Shown in pieces: positions 61,234 to 64,000 of a DNA stretch of 64,000 nucleotides (the first letter of the stretch is position 1; every line of letters begins with the position of its first letter). Under the pieces are notes generated by a model, which worked only from the letters and a program-made list of their open reading frames with translations, was not told where the DNA came from and searched no databases. This DNA comes from Polaribacter sp. Hel1_85 (GTDB taxonomy: Bacteria; Bacteroidota; Bacteroidia; Flavobacteriales; Flavobacteriaceae). A program made the translations under genes and the position numbers. The stretch spans positions 1,059,001 to 1,123,000 of the forward strand of contig NZ_JPDS01000001.1 in NCBI RefSeq assembly GCF_000766795.1. The letters run 5' to 3'.

Positions 61234-63138
61234 ATGGCAAAAGGAAATATTAATGTATCGGTAGAGAATATTTTTCCGTTGATTAAAAAATTCTTGTATT
61301 CTGATCACGAAATCTTTTTACGTGAGTTGATTTCTAACGGAACAGATGCAACTTCTAAATTAAAACACCTTATTTCTATTGGTGAAGCAAAAACTGAATT
61401 AGGTGATACTAAAATGGAAGTAAGCATTGATAAAGATGCAAAAACAATTACAATTAAAGATCAAGGTTTAGGAATGACTGCAGATGAAGTTGAAAAATAC
61501 ATCAACCAAATTGCATTTTCTGGAGCTGAAGAATTTTTAGATAAATACAAAGACAATGAAGCAGGAATTATTGGTCATTTTGGACTAGGTTTTTACTCCG
61601 CTTTTATGGTTGCAGATAAAGTAGAAATTAAAACAAAATCTTTTAAAGATGCTCCTGCTGCTCATTGGACTTGTGATGGTTCTCCTGAATATACTTTAGT
61701 AGAAACTGATAAATCTGACAGAGGAACAGAAATTATTTTACACGTTGCAGAAGATTCTTTAGAGTTTTTAGAAGAAAGTAAAATTGAAGGTTTATTAAAC
61801 AAATACAATCGTTTTAACCAAGTGCCAATTAAATTTGGAACGAAAGAAATTAACGATCCTGAGTTTACACCAAAAACTACAAAAGATAAAGACGGTAAAG
61901 AAACTACAGAGCCTCATAAACAAATTACGGTTGATAAAATTATCAACAATACAGAACCTGCTTGGACAAAAGCACCTGCAGATTTAAACGATGAAGATTA
62001 TGATAATTTCTACAGAGAATTGTATCCAATGCAATTTGAAGAGTCTTTATTCCACATTCATTTAAATGTAGATTATCCTTTTAACTTAACAGGAATTTTA
62101 TTCTTCCCTAAGTTATCTCAAAACATGGACATGCAAAAGGATAAAATCCAATTGTACCAAAACCAAGTTTTTGTAACGGATAATGTTGAAGGAATTGTAC
62201 CAGACTTTTTACAAATGCTAAAAGGTGTTATCGATTCTCCAGACATTCCTTTAAACGTTTCTCGTTCTGGATTACAAGCAGATGGAGCTGTAAAGAAAAT
62301 TTCTGGTTACATTACTAAAAAAGTAGCAGACAAATTAACTTCTTTATTCAAAAAAGACAGACCAGATTTTGAAAAAAAATGGAATGACATTAAAGTAATT
62401 ATTGAATATGGAATGTTGTCTGAAGATAAATTCTTCGATAAAGCGAAAAAATTTGCTCTATACCCAACAGTTGCAGATACTTACTATACGTTTGATGAAT
62501 TAATTGAAAAAACAAAAGATTCTCAGACAGATAAAGATGGAAATCATGTTATTTTATATGCTGCACATAAAGAAGGACAACATAGTTATATTCAAGAAGC
62601 AACTGCAAAAGGATATGAAGTATTGTTATTAGATTCTCCTATTATTTCGCATTTAATGCAGAAATTAGAAGGTGCTGGTGAAAAAATTAAATTTACCAGA
62701 GTTGATGCAGATCATATTGATAATTTAATTAAGAAAGACGATAATGTAATTTCTAAATTATCTGATGAAGAAAAAGAGACTTTAAAGCTTATTATTGAAG
62801 CTGCTGTTCCTTCTAAAACATATACAGTTCAATTAGAAGCTATGGATTCTGCTTCTTCACCGTTTATAATTACAGTTCCAGAATTTATGCGTAGAATGAA
62901 AGAAATGCAAGCTTCTGGTGGTGGTGGAATGATGGGAATGGGTAATTTTCCTGACATGTACAATTTAGTGGTAAACACAAATAGCCCGTTAGTTTCTGAA
63001 ATTTTAAATACAAAAACAGAAAAGAAACAAAAACGTTTAATTTCTCAAGCTTTTGATTTAGCAAAATTATCTCAAAACCTTTTACATGGAGAAGAGTTAA
63101 CAAACTTTATTAAACGTTCTTACGAGCTGATAAAATAG
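61234..63138 (+). CDS. htpG: Hsp90-family chaperone HtpG
   Basis: 634 aa, full length. ATP-dependent cytoplasmic chaperone. The GHKL ATPase motifs are complete: ELISNGTDATSKL (N-box), DQGLGM (G1) and GHFGLGFYSAFMVADKV (G2), followed by RGTEIILHV. The middle and C-terminal domains follow, with PLNVSRSGLQAD. ATG start at 61234. A terminator follows at 63161-63195. Confidence 0.97.
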   Translation: MAKGNINVSVENIFPLIKKFLYSDHEIFLRELISNGTDATSKLKHLISIGEAKTELGDTKMEVSIDKDAKTITIKDQGLGMTADEVEKYINQIAFSGAEEFLDKYKDNEAGIIGHFGLGFYSAFMVADKVEIKTKSFKDAPAAHWTCDGSPEYTLVETDKSDRGTEIILHVAEDSLEFLEESKIEGLLNKYNRFNQVPIKFGTKEINDPEFTPKTTKDKDGKETTEPHKQITVDKIINNTEPAWTKAPADLNDEDYDNFYRELYPMQFEESLFHIHLNVDYPFNLTGILFFPKLSQNMDMQKDKIQLYQNQVFVTDNVEGIVPDFLQMLKGVIDSPDIPLNVSRSGLQADGAVKKISGYITKKVADKLTSLFKKDRPDFEKKWNDIKVIIEYGMLSEDKFFDKAKKFALYPTVADTYYTFDELIEKTKDSQTDKDGNHVILYAAHKEGQHSYIQEATAKGYEVLLLDSPIISHLMQKLEGAGEKIKFTRVDADHIDNLIKKDDNVISKLSDEEKETLKLIIEAAVPSKTYTVQLEAMDSASSPFIITVPEFMRRMKEMQASGGGGMMGMGNFPDMYNLVVNTNSPLVSEILNTKTEKKQKRLISQAFDLAKLSQNLLHGEELTNFIKRSYELIK

Positions 63139-63160
63139 TGGTAATACCACACATAAGTTT

Positions 63161-63195
63161 TAAACCTCTTTGTGAAAACAGAGAGGTTTATTTTT
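63161..63195 (+). terminator. Terminator of htpG
   Basis: TAAACCTCT (63161-63169) / AGAGGTTTA (63182-63190), a perfect 9-bp stem followed by TTTTT. Confidence 0.85.
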
Positions 63196-63228
63196 AAAAA
63201 TATTTATATAAACAGATTCAAAATCAAA

Positions 63229-63594
63229 ATGCAACTAAAACATTTTTTTGTTTTTCTCTTAGTATTCCTTCTATCAGTTGCAGAATCTAATTTCTATGCT
63301 CAAAATCATACTTCTAATTATTTTGAGTCTTCTAAAATAATTCAGCATAAAAAATTTAATTCTAAAAACACTAAACATATTGTTTTTAGAAAGCATTTAT
63401 TATCTAGTGATTTTTTTCTGGCTTTATTCTTTCAAAATATTTATTTAAAAAGTGCTTTTGAAAACAAAATTCAGAGTATTATAAAACTACAAAAGCAATT
63501 GTACCAAAAGATTGCTTTAAAAAATGATCAACATATTTTCTTAATCAATAAAGTTACTTCTAGTAATTCAATTTCACCTTTATATATAGCTTAA
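63229..63594 (+). CDS. Small secreted protein, unrecognised
   Basis: 121 aa from the ATG at 63229 (MQLKHFFVFLLVFLLSVAES). A GTG at 63172 is in frame but lies inside the htpG terminator, so it is rejected. The N-terminal 26 residues form a signal peptide (ends FYAQ). The mature part (95 residues) is basic, rich in Lys, Asn, Ser and His, without recognised motifs. It is followed 73 bases later by a second small gene. Function unknown. Confidence 0.55.
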   Translation: MQLKHFFVFLLVFLLSVAESNFYAQNHTSNYFESSKIIQHKKFNSKNTKHIVFRKHLLSSDFFLALFFQNIYLKSAFENKIQSIIKLQKQLYQKIALKNDQHIFLINKVTSSNSISPLYIA

Positions 63595-63667
63595 AATATC
63601 TTTTTTAGGCAAATGCTGAAAAGCATCCGATGATAAAATTAATGTCTCACCATTTATCATTATTAAC

Positions 63668-63844
63668 ATGTATAAAAAGAAAAAATATTTAGTTAAAACT
63701 AAACAGTTATTACTTTGGTTAAAAAGAAAAACACTACTAATAATCACTGCATTTATGTTGGGTTTTTCTAACTCTATAAACGAAGAAGATACATCTACTT
63801 TTGGCAATCATTATCATATAGAACAACAAGATAAAAGGGATTAA
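63668..63844 (+). CDS. Small membrane peptide, unrecognised (58 aa)
   Basis: MYKKKKYLVKTKQLLLWLK starts a very basic N-terminus, followed by a hydrophobic stretch (about residues 14-36, TLLIITAFMLGF), then a polar C-terminus with several His and Asp (SINEEDTSTFGNHYHIEQQD). It has a single transmembrane or signal segment and ends before a terminator at 63874. It is possibly translated together with the 63229 gene. No family is recognised; the reading frame may be real because it is in register with an ATG and a terminator follows. Confidence 0.45.
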   Translation: MYKKKKYLVKTKQLLLWLKRKTLLIITAFMLGFSNSINEEDTSTFGNHYHIEQQDKRD

Positions 63845-63873
63845 AAGTTATTTATTAAAAATCTTTAAAAGAT

Positions 63874-63905
63874 AAAACCTCTCTGTTAATTTAGTGAGGT
63901 TTTTT
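63874..63905 (+). terminator. Terminator of the small-gene pair
   Basis: AAAACCTC (63874-63881) / GAGGTTTT (63896-63903), followed by TT and AT-rich DNA. Confidence 0.7.
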
Positions 63906-63979
63906 GATTTTATAAATAAAAACAAGTAAATTCGTTAAAACCTTTTAAAAGGATAATAATCTTATTTTAAAAAACTAAA

Positions 63980-64000
63980 ATGAAAAAATACATACTGCTT
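63980..64000 (+). CDS. Start of an unknown gene (runs off window)
   Basis: An ATG at 63980 gives MKKYILL, looking like the start of a signal peptide. Only seven codons are visible, so nothing more can be said. Confidence 0.35.

Noticed and set aside
63172..63228. A 19-residue N-terminal extension of the small secreted protein
   Set aside because: Its GTG start is inside the loop of the htpG terminator, and the ATG at 63229 gives a clean signal peptide.
1..64000. CRISPR arrays, tRNA or rRNA genes
   Set aside because: No regularly spaced direct repeats and no GC-rich cloverleaf or rRNA-like stretches were seen on either strand.

Overview
The window is AT-rich chromosomal DNA from a member of the Bacteroidota, almost certainly a marine Flavobacteriaceae (Polaribacter/Tenacibaculum-like; the genus cannot be fixed from sequence alone). 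The reasons are four proteins with Type IX secretion (T9SS) C-terminal sorting domains (two type B, two type A) plus a near-orphan one, PopT/DUF368 and DUF3276 proteins, TonB-type outer-membrane barrels with a carboxypeptidase-regulatory-like N-domain, strong use of AAA/TTA/AGA codons, no evident Shine-Dalgarno sequences, and several promoters of the Bacteroidota form TTG - about 20 nt - TAnnTTTG. No rRNA, tRNA, CRISPR array, transposase or integrase was seen.

Layout. 1-4.0 kb (minus): nusB, a DUF1573 lipoprotein, yajC, a YbbR-domain protein, coaE and the start of a sensor histidine kinase. 4.2-6.4 kb (plus): an exporter-type ABC transporter and a DUF3276 protein. 6.5-8.0 kb (minus): isochorismate synthase and a hotdog thioesterase, both fitting menaquinone synthesis. 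8.1-10.5 kb (plus): an IS1096-passenger-like protein and an ABC-2 ATPase/permease pair. 10.6-18.1 kb (plus): two very large paralogous type B T9SS surface proteins. 18.2-28.2 kb: a C2/C3 acid metabolism block with aceA and aceB (minus), a divergent XRE/ScfR-type regulator, an acyl-CoA carboxylase beta subunit, pta and ackA (plus). 28.2-31.0 kb (minus): two paralogous secreted proteins with YD-like repeats. 31.2-40.0 kb: YebC, LpxK, a Nif3-like protein, a coiled-coil protein with a cysteine-less zinc-ribbon region, a DUF349 protein, AroE and two tandem PopT/DUF368 proteins. 40.1-44.3 kb (plus): a Crp/Fnr regulator and a TolC-HlyD-ABC permease efflux operon. 44.4-45.7 kb (minus): a TPR protein. 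45.9-49.8 kb (plus): pyrR, pyrB, a STAS-like protein, a stand-alone T9SS sorting domain, rnz and a PAS-LuxR regulator. 50.0-55.4 kb: a CoA-binding protein and two paralogous outer-membrane barrels. 55.4-56.6 kb: a two-gene nuclease-like cassette flanked by long stem-loop repeats. 56.6-61.0 kb (minus): KAS III, aldehyde dehydrogenase and a GMC oxidoreductase. 61.2-64.0 kb (plus): htpG, two small unrecognised proteins and the start of another gene.

How genes work together. The most coherent functional block is 18-28 kb. Glyoxylate shunt enzymes, an acyl-CoA carboxylase and the Pta-AckA acetate node surround a regulator whose architecture resembles RamB/ScfR proteins, and a perfect 14-bp palindrome lies in the aceB/regulator divergent promoter region. 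The 40-44 kb block pairs an Fnr-type regulator with an Fnr-like box ahead of the efflux operon. The strongest accessory-DNA signal is the 55.4-56.6 kb cassette: two overlapping genes, both with PD-(D/E)XK-like cores, set between attC-like hairpins and using codons unlike the neighbours. It is the best candidate here for an undescribed mobile or defence-related module, but that is inference.
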